From NCBI GenBank assembly GCA_030789695.1, contig CM061142.1:45431375-45495374 (forward strand): DNA of 64,000 nt. Reading direction: 5' to 3'. The notes beneath the pieces are model-generated. The model was not told the origin of the DNA. It saw only the letters and a list, made by a program, of their open reading frames with translations, and made no database searches. Each line of letters opens with the position of its first letter. Positions within the stretch are counted from its first letter, which is position 1. The position numbers and the translations under genes are program-made. This document shows positions 32,178-42,642 of the stretch, piece after piece. The stretch is from Scilla litardierei (taxonomy: Eukaryota > Streptophyta > Magnoliopsida > Asparagales > Asparagaceae).

Positions 32178-32473
32178 AATACCGATTGTAGTCATGATTT
32201 AGGTCGGATGTTGAACTTCATTCAATCCACCCAGTAGGGATGCTACACAATCCAAATCGTCATCTAACCCTTGAGATTTGGATTTGACGCCTCCTACGGA
32301 AGATCGACTATCTAGTGCCCGGTGCCGATGACCAATCGGGCACACTCACTAGCACTACCAATATCGTAGCTCGCGACTAACCATCGAAGCTACGATAGGG
32401 ATCCAACCTATCATTCAAGTCTCCTCTTACGGTTAGATGTTGAGGGGATGAGGATCGAGGCATAACCCTCATC
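32178..32473 (+). repeat. Hairpin series in the leader of the second Athila-like LTR
   Basis: Perfect arms: ATCCAAATC/GATTTGGAT (32250-32258, 32275-32283); GTGCCCG/CGGGCAC (32315-32321, 32337-32343); TATCGTAGCT/AGCTACGATA (32362-32371, 32388-32397); GATGAGG/CCTCATC (32447-32453, 32467-32473). Loops are 13-16 nt and similar but less constant than at 14876-15180. The block lies between the same conserved flanks (GTGAGTAGTCC and GTGCGCTT) as that array. Confidence 0.75.
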
Positions 32474-32722
32474 GACGACTACAATCCTTGTGTCGAGAAG
32501 CTAGACCCATTGCCTAAATCCTTGCAATAGCGGTGATATGCCAGCCCTAGCTCCTTCGCTCATCGAATTCTTCTTAGCTACTCTATGTACACTCGCCTTA
32601 CTCACTCTCACAACTACACAAAACACGACATTGGTCCTAGGTTTCAAACCCCTACCTCCCCGTGTTCGACACCCGTAGGCTACACGACCCGTGCGCTTAC
32701 GGCAATATTAAAGCACACAACA

Positions 32723-33012
32723 ATTATCTAAGGAGTTGACCTAAAATCATATAATTGAGATATTTTATGGATGATCCAATTCATACATCACGATCTTCAT
32801 AGTTCAAAATGATTGTTTATGAAACATCAAACGATTTAGATACTTTTTGACCATTGATCAAGTGACAGTATTTGTTCTATTGTTAAGACATCGTTCATTT
32901 TTTAACCACATAATACATGGGTAAAAACACATACAGTTTATGGTTCTTTGTAAATAAGTATAGTTGACTTATTGCCATGATGGACAAATCAGATCATACA
33001 TAATGTAACTAA
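32723..33012. other. Unassigned AT-rich flank
   Basis: No coding. AAAATCATATAATTGAGATA at 32747 is repeated with small changes at about 33762, so it is part of a dispersed MITE-like family. Confidence 0.35.
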
Positions 33013-33805
33013 ACTATATCCATAAAGTAACTAAACTAAAAGATTTTAGGCCGATTTCTTAGGCACTCTCATAAGGAGTCTCCTCTTGAACACTTCTCCC
33101 ATATATATAAACTATGGGTAAAGGGATCCGAAGGTGCCTCCTTAGATTAAATCTAAGGAGGCGCCCCCATTTCCCCCCATCTCCCACATTTTTTTTGAAA
33201 TTTTTTTCATAGATTTGTTGTTCACCTTATGGATGATCAACATACCAAATTTCAAGGGATTTCAATACTTTTTGAGCCCCCCATATACCCCTTGCAACTT
33301 CGTGGGTTTTTCAGCATGTTTTCAGACTGTTGAAGTTGTAAGGGGTAGATGGTGGCTGAAAAAGTATTGGAATCTATTGAAATTTGGTATGTTGATCATC
33401 CATCATGTGAACAACAATCCCATGAAAAAAATTTCAAAAATAATTGTAGGCGATGGGGGGAAATTTCATATAAGGAGGCACCTTAGATCCCCTTTTTCAT
33501 ATTTGTGTGTGTGTGTAAAGTATTGAAATCTATTGAAATTTGGTATGTTGATCATCCATCATGTGAACAACAATCCCATGAAAAAAATTTCAAATAAAAT
33601 TGTAGTCGATGGGGGAAAATGAGGGCGCCTCCTTAGATTTCATCTAAGGAGGCACCTTAGATCCCCTTTTTCCTATGTGTGTATGTGTGTACACACACAC
33701 ACATATCAAAAAAGTGTTCTTAATGTGACTCTTTAGGAAATTACATAAGCAATCGGCCAAAAATCATATAATTAAGATACTTTATGGATGATCCACTTCG
33801 ATATG
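33013..33805. mobile_element. Outer MITE interrupted by another MITE
   Basis: Imperfect inverted arms at about 33013-33110 and 33700-33805: ATCCATAAAGTAACT...AGGCCGATTTCTTA...GAACAC on the left against the reverse complement of GTGTTCTTAATGTGACTC...AATCGGCCAAAA...TTATGGATGAT on the right. The inner MITE occupies its loop. Confidence 0.55.
33117..33673. mobile_element. Inner MITE with long inverted repeats
   Basis: Termini GGTAAAGGGATC and GATCCCCTTTTTCC, arms over 150 bp, TATG on both sides (33113-33116, 33674-33677). Each arm holds the palindrome CCTCCTTAGAT..ATCTAAGGAGG. The right arm is present twice in tandem (about 33354-33504 and 33518-33673). Confidence 0.7.
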
Positions 33806-33818
33806 TATGTATGTATGA

Positions 33819-34173
33819 CAATCTTCATGTGTGAAAAAAAGGAGTTTTCGCACGGTGCGAAAACACTTTTTTTTTTACTTTTTAGAAAAAAATTTCAAAA
33901 ATTTTTTTTGCTGTTTAATCCATACAATTATATACCCCATGGAAAATAATGGGTGAACCCGTTGGAGATTAGAGCATCCATCCACCCGTTACAAATTTAA
34001 CGGTCTCAAAACGTGCGAATTTGATGAAATACATTGATCGAATGCCAAATGACATTATTTGAGGGGGGGTATAACAACATATGATGAATGTGGAAAAAAA
34101 ATTTTGAAAAAAAAATTTCAAAAAAATTTAAATATCATTTCGCACGGTGCCAAATGTTCTTACATGAAGATTT
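33819..34173. mobile_element. MITE-like inverted-repeat element
   Basis: CAATCTTCATGT...CGCACGGTGCG at the left pairs with CGCACGGTGC...ACATGAAGATTTG at the right. The left end has the near-perfect palindrome GTTTTCGCACGGTGCGAAAAC (arms of 10, one central base). The centre is A/T-rich. Confidence 0.55.
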
Positions 34174-34932
34174 GCATATATGTATATGTATATAAAATAC
34201 AAATAAAGGTGTTTGTCCCAGTCACAAGTTGACCAAACAATTGGCTCTACGTGCCACCTCAGCCCGGTGGGGATTGGGTGGGGTTCTGGGCTTGGTTTCG
34301 AGTGGGTTATTGGGGAGTTATGATGGGTTTTTTACACTTCGATCCCTGCTTTCCTCCTTTTACCCACCGACGCTCTTCACACACACACCCACGATTTTTT
34401 TCCCTTTTTCCTCGCACACCCAAGAAAAGACTGCCTCCGTGTCCTCCAAACACGAGCAGTTTCAAGCGTGTGTGCAAGTACATTTGCACAGGTAAGTTAC
34501 CTACGCACATACCCATTTTCCCATTTTTTTAATTTTTTGCAATTTTTTTTCTTTTGCTTGTTCACCTCATGGATTATCAAGACACCAAAAATCAAGTGAC
34601 CATATCTGTTGATTCAAGGATTGACCAGTCAGCTCACTCGTCTCATCTATGTCTTTCGTACCTTTCAAAGGTAATTCATGATTTTCTATTGCCTAGCAAG
34701 AAATGTTGGATTTTAACACAAGGAAGGAGGTCCATTTAACAGTCTTCAATACCTATCCATTCCCGTGAGGATTACTTTTTGAGCTCTCATCCACCCCTTA
34801 CAACTTCAATGGTTTACCGAATCAATTACTTTATGGGCGGGCAATGAGAAGCTGCCACGTCAGCACACCTGACCCAAGTTGGTCATGTGCCATCTTTTTT
34901 ACATTAAATTGTGTGTGTGTGTGTGTGTGCAT
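34174..34932. other. Unassigned region with a possible 5' exon-like stretch
   Basis: GC-rich 34229-34490 followed by ACAG|GTAAGTT at about 34491 looks like a leader exon and donor, but no downstream coding was recognised. The rest is AT-rich. Confidence 0.25.
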
Positions 34933-35097
34933 AGAATAATGTGTATCATATGACAATGGAGGCTTAGCCTCATATACCAAGACACAAAAGTGTAGGAGGT
35001 ACAACTAGTACACGCACATGTGGGGCTTGTACTTCCACACTTTTATGTCTTGTTATATGAGGCTAAGCCTCCATTGTCATATGATACACATTATTCT
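34933..35097. repeat. Near-perfect 165-bp hairpin (foldback or MITE)
   Basis: Arms of about 69 bp, AGAATAATGTGTATCATATG... and its reverse complement, differ at only about five positions. The spacer is about 26 bp. CAT flanks both sides, then TG-rich microsatellite DNA. The transcript would fold into a long double-stranded RNA. Confidence 0.8.
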
Positions 35098-35098
35098 C

Positions 35099-35107
<9 letters not shown>

Positions 35108-35168
<61 letters not shown>
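35108..35168. repeat. (TG)n microsatellite
   Basis: About 30 TG units with one TATG interruption. Confidence 0.95.
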
Positions 35169-35171
<3 letters not shown>

Positions 35172-35842
35172 AATCATAACCTGTGCCCGAGGGCACGGTT
35201 CATTTAAAATCTTTGTTTCCCCAAAAATTATTTTCCCTCCCAAAATTTTGGGACATATAATATTCCACTTCACAATTTAAAAGAACAAAAATTTAAAACG
35301 CGCAGGTGCCTTCGGTGATTATGGGCACATAATTAATTAATTACATGCAATTAACTCATTCCACATAATTAATTATTTCACATAAGTAATTCCACAAATA
35401 GTTAATTATATTTCCCAATGATTGAGGAAGTCAGGATCTTTGACTGGCCAGCACCTCTGCTTGCTTTTTAATTTATATTTCCCTCCTGTTTTTTAATTTA
35501 TGCATGCGTTAATTTATGCTTGATCTCACCAGTTGACTAAGTGATGTATCCTTCGAGCAATGAAATAAAAATCAAATCTTTTGGAATTCGGTCTGGGTGA
35601 CTGGAGCGATCTTTGAAAAAACTTGCCGTTTGAAATTCCGCCGTGAGCAATCTGTGTAATTGTCTGTCAATTCGCTGCGAGCAGAAGGTATCACGGGACA
35701 ATTTCGGGTCCTACCGGGTCATATCGGGTCTACAATAATTTAGCCGTTGTGCTGGTTGAGTAAACAAGTCTAGTTTGCAATATTACTAGCAAATAACCCG
35801 TCCACATGTGCACGTGGACTTGATCAAAATGGTTGCATGTGG
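35169..35842. other. Unassigned region
   Basis: AT-rich; several TTAATTAATTA runs at 35330-35410. No coding or element ends recognised. Confidence 0.3.
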
Positions 35843-36088
35843 TGAGCAATTACGGGTTTTGAGTGGTTGTGTGTGCTGAGCAATTTCGAGTTTTGCGTGG
35901 TTGTGTGCGCTGAGCAATTACGGGTTTTGAGTGGTTGTGGGCGGTGAGCAATTCCGAGTTTTGCGTGGTTGTGTGCGCTGAGCAATTCCGTGTTTTGAGT
36001 GGTTGTGGGCGGTGAGCAATTCCGAGTTTTTCGTGGTGGTGTGCGGTGAACAATTCTGAGTTTTGCGTGGTTGTGTGCGGTGAGCAAT
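35843..36088. repeat. 34-bp minisatellite, left part
   Basis: Seven full units of exactly 34 bp (TGAGCAATTCCGAGTTTTGC...) and the first 8 bp of an eighth. The LARD inserted inside unit 8, whose remaining 26 bp are at 45584-45609. The TSD GCAAT is part of the unit. Confidence 0.92.
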
Positions 36089-36675
36089 TGTAACGACCAC
36101 TTTTCGTTGTACGTTTTTCGTGCACGTGTTTTTGGTCGTGCACGTGTTTGTTTTAGACTTTGTTTGTTGGTGAACACTTTCGTGTGATATGCCGTTGTGA
36201 ACGTCTCTGAGAATATTAAATAGTGGCACTATTTTAGAACAACATTTCTCGAGTCGTTTTCCCACAATTTAAACTTATTCGATGAGACGTGGCGATTTTC
36301 ACTTTTGACGGGAGACGTTTCTATTTTTAGTTTCGTCGTCCGACGTCAAAATTGAGATCCGTCTTCTTAGTTAGCTCACTCTCGTCATCACGATCACCCC
36401 GATATTTATTTTATAATTTTTGGAGTTTATTTGACCACTTTTATATTTTTAACAAGTTTTATATTATTTTTAATAATTAATTTTTAAATTATTTTCGGCC
36501 AAATAAAATTTATTTGAGTTTTAAATGTATTAAAGAATTTTTGAGCCAATTTCCAGCTCATTTGGACCAAGTCAAATCCTTGGGTGAGTTGGAGAAGTTG
36601 AATTTCAAATTTTAAATTATTTTAAACTTCTAATCCTATTAGATTTAGCCCTAGACCAAGTGAACACATCTACAC

Positions 36676-36683
36676 TATATAAA
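36676..36683 (+). promoter_or_regulatory. TATA box of the LARD LTR
   Basis: TATATAAA in CTACACTATATAAACAACCC, present again at 43230-43237. Confidence 0.6.
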
Positions 36684-36748
36684 CAACCCCTAGGAAGACC
36701 CATTTTCGCAAGAAATTAACCCTAGCCTCTTCCAAAACCCAAATTTGA

Positions 36749-37402
36749 CGTTGCGACGATTCGTCGCAACGTTGCGACGAACATCCACCGCACGACCGAG
36801 AGAACAGCCCCAAAATCCCCGCTCCGACCGCTGGCCGCCCCCGCACCCAGCTTGGCACGCACCGCTCCGCACCGCTCCGCTCCGTTCCCGCTCCGACCGA
36901 GGATTCCTCTCGGTCTGACCGAGAGCTCAAGCCCGCACAGCCGCATCCCCGCTCCGCACCAACCCTCCGCATCGACCCCCGCTCTGTCGCCCCGCTCCGC
37001 CCGCGTCTGACCGAGGCCATCGCCCGCACCGACCGAAGGCTGCAACGTTGCAACGGTTGAAACGTTGCAACGACCCGCCTAGCGCTGTGACCGAGCCGCC
37101 CCAAGCGCCCGACCGACAAACCTCTCCGCACCAAGGCCCGCACCGACCCCAAGCGCTGTGCAGCGCCCGTTCCTAGCGCCTGACCGAGAGGGCTCCCCGC
37201 ATTTGGCCGAGTACGACCGAGAGCAAACGTCGCAACCCCGCACCCGTCGCACCGCTTGCCACCGTGGGCCCCCCTAGTTCTCCAGAGGTATTGTGGGTCC
37301 CCCAAAGGTCCCTAGGACTACTGTGGGCCCCACCTAGGTGCTTTCTCTCCGACGATCCGCTGTGCACGACGTTGCGACACGTCGAAGCCCATCGTCGCAC
37401 GT
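36749..37402 (+). repeat. GTTGCGACG / GTTGCAACG palindrome groups
   Basis: Groups at 36749-36785 (GTTGCGACGATTCGTCGCAAC, then GTTGCGACG), 37043-37073 (GTTGCAACG repeated) and 37370-37400 (GTTGCGACACGTCG, CGTCGCAC). Unlike the other families these lie downstream of the TATA box. The copy in the other LTR is at about 43302-43935. Confidence 0.7.
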
Positions 37403-37753
37403 GCTAGCTTTGGAATCTGGAACCGTTGCTCCGGTTGATGCTCTGAACTTTCCAGCGAGGAAACTATATTGGAATCAGGACTTGGAGCGCGTTCTCTTAT
37501 TCCAACCCCCGGCGTCGCTACCCGACGCCGGTGTAGCTTTCGCGTCGTGTTGAGGTAACGCTTTGCACCCCTAGGACCCCCAACCCAATTGCATGCTAAT
37601 CAAGACTAAAATCAGTATTTTTAAAGTATTTTAAATGTTTTAAATTCACTAATCAAGATTAATAATATGGACTTTATGCCGGTGGACTTGTGCACGTGTG
37701 ATAATTGTGATTTTTGGACTCATTGGACGGTGTGCTCAGACGCCGTACTTGCA

Positions 37754-37930
37754 GGCAAGTGAAACTTGCCAACTCTTGTGTAGGGCCATGTTTTAGGCCA
37801 CTTCCTTGTTTCAGCGTAAAAGAGACTAGTCAATGAAATGATAGCTGGTTAGACGCCTACTTGATCTAGTTTGACAACGAAACTAGATCCGTCACCCAAA
37901 TGGATCTAGCTTGACAACGAAGCTAGATCC
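37754..37930 (+). repeat. Leader hairpin series of the LARD LTR
   Basis: H0 GGCAAGT-GAA-ACTTGCC (37754-37770). H1 CTAGTCA...TGGTTAG (37826-37852), pairing through G-U wobbles. H2a GATCTAGT-TTGACAACGAA-ACTAGATC (37863-37889). H2b GGATCTAGC-TTGACAACGAA-GCTAGATCC (37902-37930). The loops equal those in the Tekay-like LTR; the stems differ. Repeated in the 3' LTR at about 44296-44473. Confidence 0.8.
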
Positions 37931-39043
37931 AACTCTTTAAACTTGTTGTTCATGCATACTAAACTGCCACGTTTACTTTTCTTATCTGTACGCACTTTTA
38001 ACTGCCATGCATTGCATCTTTCATGTCATCCCAGTTGATTGTTGCATTCGTAGCACACGCTATAATACTTGTACTCCTTGAATACTACTTCCGGGGAAAC
38101 GGGCCTCATGTGTTGGTCAAAAGCCAATGCCCGGGTTCCTGGACCGGCTAGGTGCACCCCTATGCCATACTTGTTAAAAACACTTCCTGGCTCGTGATCC
38201 AGAAGCGAGCATTCCCGTTCGGGGGTAAGGCCCTGGCTTGACACACGTGGAGGGGTAGGGATAAACGGTTACTTGAGCTTAGGAGTGGCCTGATCAGCCC
38301 TCTAGCCAAAAGACGGAATCCATGTGCACGAGGTGCTTACTTTTCTTGTCTTGTACTTGTCTTGTGAATGATTCATGAAATACTTGTCATCCATGCCATG
38401 TTTAAATGCCATGCTCGTACTTTACTTTACTTTACCTTACCTGTTGCACTCTTTTCTTTAACTGCCATGTCATTGCATCATGCTAGAACTGCTAGGTTGC
38501 TTTACTTTTACCTACTTTCAGTTTCCTTGCACAAGTCTCTTGCAGACTTGCTGACATGTGCCCCTTGCTCTTTTGGGTGTCACATGTTAGACCTGAGCCA
38601 GAGACCGTTGCTGTGTACGTAATGAGTTGCTGACGCTGAGCCTGAGTCCATGTCTGCTTAGGAGGAGTTTTGTGGATGTCAGTGATCTTTCTTGGTGACT
38701 TTGCTGAGCCTTCTTTTGTTTTAGGTTTGTTGTTAGTTGTCGGTGCGTGTCACCTTTGTTTTGTACGCTGTACTTTTGTTGGCCATGTTTGGGCCTTTAG
38801 ACTCTCTTTTATTCCAGCCTGGTGGCTTTTTCTGTGATGTTGAAACTTATTTTATGGATATTCTGAGATATCTCTTTGTCTCATTTTATTATTATTATCT
38901 TTGTTTCGTTCGCGTTGCAAGGACCTGCAGTTTTAAATTTGATTGACGCTTATCGGACTTACAGCTTTGTAGCTTCAAGTCTGAGCGGACCTTCTCACGC
39001 TTCGCCTCCATATTTTTGGGAAGCGGGGTGTGACAGGTTTTGT

Positions 39044-39061
39044 TGGTGGCCCATGCAGGTC
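39044..39061 (+). promoter_or_regulatory. Primer-binding site of the LARD, tRNA-Ile type
   Basis: TGGTGGCCCATGCAGGTC, eight bases after the LTR. From memory it is the exact complement of the 3' end of plant tRNA-Ile(AAU) with CCA. Confidence 0.7.
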
Positions 39062-42000
39062 CAGTCTTGCAATTGCGAATTAACGAAACAACGATAATAA
39101 CGGAATGTCCATTAAATAAATTGCAACATCCGAGTTAGAAGCCCTGAGTCAAGTTGTTTTCTTAGGACACTAGGTGATAAGAAGGCTTAGTTAGACGTCT
39201 GTGCTTGCTAGTTAGAGGCCATGATTGTAGTTAGACTCCCTTTAGCAATTGATTTAATCGTCGTAGGAGTTACCTTAGTGGTTCTTGCCCAACTCTGACC
39301 ATATTAGACTTCTAGAATTTCCTTTAGTCGTTCGCTTGGGTTCATCGATTTCGGACCAAGCTGAACGTATTTCTTTACAGTCTAGCCCCTTAGAAGGCCT
39401 TAGCGCCTAGTTCCTAATCTTTAGTTGGTCGACCGTAGGAGTTTTCCCGTAGACTCTTCTGATTCATATCCTAGGCGTATGAATGTTTTGATCATCCGAC
39501 CAATTTCCTTGCCTCGATTCACGAGATCGCCACATGACGATCGTCGTCAATTTTCGAACCTCTCCATTACGAACCTTGAAACTCTTGAAAGTATTTTTCG
39601 ACTTCCTCCTTTCCGAAGTTTAACCTTGTCCCAAATTTTAATGCATATATACGTATACTTCATCCCCCTTCGTTGATTTAAAAATTTAAAAACTTTTGTC
39701 GGAAATTTTGAACTCTAGCTTATAATATTTTTCCAGCTTATATTTTTCGTACCTATGTAAATGTGTTGTCCCCTCATATATTAATTTTATTCTGGACAGT
39801 AATTTTGCTTTGCCCAATTCGATTTATAACTTTCCTTCTTATTTGTGTTATACGAATGATACGTCGTGTTTACTTTAATATACTTTCAAGACACATGGAA
39901 TTTCAGCTTTCAGCAAGTTGGTCCTTGCTCGTCGTTTTCGCTATTTCAGATTTTTGCAAAATTACTATTTTCATAACCTCTTCCAGCTTTAGACCCTCTC
40001 TGATTTGATTTTAATGATTTGCTATTCAATCTTGATAATTCTTATGCTAAGTTACTATTATTTTCTTTCCGCTCACCATACACGCTTTTAGAAAAATTTC
40101 AAAACCAAATTGAATTTCAATTATTTTTATATCCGTGCCAGACTTGTTGTGCTCGTATATTAAGAACCCTGTGTAAATCAGTTTTTCATTTTTGGCAAAC
40201 CCTGGTTCTCTAAAAGTAGTTTCAAACTGATCATTTTAAATTTTTTCCATAGCCTAAAAGTTTTGAAAGCATTTAACATGAGTTTAAATTCTTCCGTTGC
40301 TTGGTTTCATTCTTTGACTTTCAAAAACTTTTGACAACATTATATTAAAATACTGACGGATAGAATTTTCTAAACCATGTCCTTAATATTCGTGTAAATG
40401 ATTTTACTCCCTTTTCTTAATGATTTTATATAAACCAATAGACCATTTTCTATTATTTTGAATATTCGAATCAGATTTATTTTGAACAACTCGTTTTATC
40501 GATCCCCAAATATTTCTTTTTAGACGAGGATTTTAATTTTGAAGTACAACAGTTTTCAGATTTCACGTATTTTAGCTTGTGCTACTTACCCTATCTTCTT
40601 TTCTATATCCTATATATGTATCACTACATCTCCTTTTCCTTCAACCTAAACATCACCATTGAGCCAATGTTTTCCCTAACCAAGCCGTCTCCTTGTATTC
40701 GTCCTATCTGAACTCGTGCTTATCGATCCTTCCCTCGTCACGCTCTCGACCTCCCTTTATTGCTTAGGCCTTAGGGTCCGTCAATGTCTGTGTCAACCCT
40801 TAATTGTTAGTAGGCCCTTGGACCTTGTGAGGTAGTCGTAGTGCACGTACCTAAGCTGTGTACGTGGGCTTGAATGAGTGTACCCACATAGTATATTGAT
40901 GCTTACCTATTGTGTGGTATACATATATATATACTCGGAGTTATTCGTGATAGTATGAAGTTGTTGTGTGTTAGTAGTTATAGATTTTTGTGTGGATAGC
41001 TATACTATACTAGGGATGCCTGTGTATATAAGAGTTAGCGTTGAAATATCTAAGTTGTGTATGTAGTAAGAGATACTTATAATGGTTGAAATAATTTGAT
41101 TTGGTGAAGCTATGTGTATGATAGATGTGATAATAAAAAGTGTACGTATGGTTAAGAGGGTAGGCCTATTATGTGAACTATAGGTTAGCACGTATGGGTA
41201 TGTGCTCGTAGGTAGATATACATAGTGTTTAGACGTAAGTAGTTATGTTTTGTTGCCTGAGTATATAGGTGATATGCATATGATAGTAGAATTATAATTT
41301 TGATTGGTATTGCTTGCTTTTACGGGATGTTGCATGCGTGCATACCGTGAGGTATACACGACTATTGCACATCTTAATTATGTACGTGTGGATGTGTTAG
41401 TATACTAATTATAGGTAGTAGGCTATGGTGTGGATATATACATTACTTATGTGTGACTATACGGTCAATGTTTGTACTAGGGAGGGTATTATAAATATGT
41501 GGGTGCTGATGTCTGTAATGCTATTAGTATGGTATATAAATTGATTTAACTATGTGAGTATTGCCTGACTAAATATTAAGTGTGATTGATTTATGGAATG
41601 TATATGGTTGTATTGGTAGATGTATATATATGGGAGTGGTATCGGTATAGGTATAAATGTCGTGTTACGTATATAGAATATTCTGATGTATGTATTGAGT
41701 CTCACTCAAGCTTGAGTGGGTATACTCTAAGTATATTGAATGTATGCCTGAAGTTTGAATATAGCGATGTTTGATGTATATATAGTGATAGGAGTGTTTG
41801 TGCCTGGTTGTGTTACGCACATGATTGTGGGTCTCTACACCAGTATATAGTTATAGGTGTTGGTCTTGTGGTATAGCTAATTATTAAGGACTTGCTCGTG
41901 TGAACGTATGTGTACTAGCTAAAACTAGGTGTGTATGTGTGCTAGTTATATAATGGTATGATTGGTGTATGTAAATGAAATGTTAGCGTGTATGGGTGTG

Positions 42001-42604
42001 CACCATGCACGGGTAAGTATGTGCTTAGTTATAGTTATTGGTGACTAAGATATATGTGGCGTGTCGTAAATATAGTTATAGGACCGTATGCGATGGGAAT
42101 ATATGGTGAACTATTTGCATGCATCGAATGACTATATATTGTGAAACTATAGTAGTGGTGAATATATATATATATAGTGAAACTGGATTTAAATAATGGT
42201 ATGGTGTGACTACATGAGTTGATGCGTTGGATGTATACTAGGGAATATTAGAGGGTAGTATACCCTTGATGTTTGTGCATAGGTAGCTACATATAGGTAG
42301 AGCAATGATTGTATTGGCTAAGTGTGAGACTATCCTTATATGAGTATCTGAAATATTGTTTTGTGATTAGGTAGGTAGTAGTTATATAAGGGATGCATGC
42401 TTATATATATGATTGAAATACGTGTACGAGTCTGACTGACTATAATAGGTATAAGTGTATACGTATGTGAATGTATATGTATACGTGTTGGTAGTGTTAA
42501 TGTTTGACTACCTAGTGCGTATATAAGCACTTGTAATGACTATACCTGGTTGAATTATAATATGACTTGATTGGGGAAGTTACTAGAGCGCTTAGCTATA
42601 TTAG

Positions 42605-42624
42605 AAAGTCCGAGGACGGACTTT
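42605..42624 (+). other. AGGA-loop hairpin upstream of the LARD polypurine tract
   Basis: AAAGTCCG-AGGA-CGGACTTT, a perfect 8-bp stem. Confidence 0.75.
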
Positions 42625-42630
42625 ATTCTA

Positions 42631-42642
42631 AGGTGGGGAGGA
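42631..42642 (+). promoter_or_regulatory. Polypurine tract of the LARD
   Basis: AGGTGGGGAGGA directly before the 3' LTR. Confidence 0.8.

Larger units (their letters stand above)
28794..32722 (+). repeat. LTR of the second Athila/Tat-like element, interrupted
   Basis: Starts TGGACACATC after the polypurine tract. The end at ACACAACA is inferred from the shared GTGCGCTTACGG block. Between 29343 and 31841 lies a reversed solo LTR of the Tekay family. The LTR's own sequence is therefore about 1.4 kb. It has a GCACGGCCGTGC cluster before the insertion, and a TATA box (31841-31848) and hairpins after it. Confidence 0.6.
36089..39035 (+). repeat. 5' LTR of the LARD
   Basis: 2947 bp. TATA box TATATAAA at 36676-36683, GTTGCGACG palindromes at 36749-36785, C-rich leader to about 37560, hairpin series at 37754-37930. 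A long open frame on the minus strand over the C-rich leader is base-composition shadow. Confidence 0.92.
39036..42642 (+). other. Noncoding internal region of the LARD
   Basis: Begins like the Tekay-like element (GGTTTTGTTGGTGGCCC; then AATGTCC...CATCCGAGT) for about 100 bp, then AT-rich sequence. From 40860 to 42540 it is a long run rich in TATAG, TATGTG and GTGTAT words. No gag or pol trace was recognised. Confidence 0.8.

Noticed and set aside
36670..37305. 211-codon open frame on the minus strand of the LARD LTR (and its copy at 43224-43696)
   Set aside because: It covers the C-rich LTR leader, reads Gly/Arg/Ala-rich low-complexity text, and the two LTR copies differ by frame-changing indels. 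It is a composition artefact.
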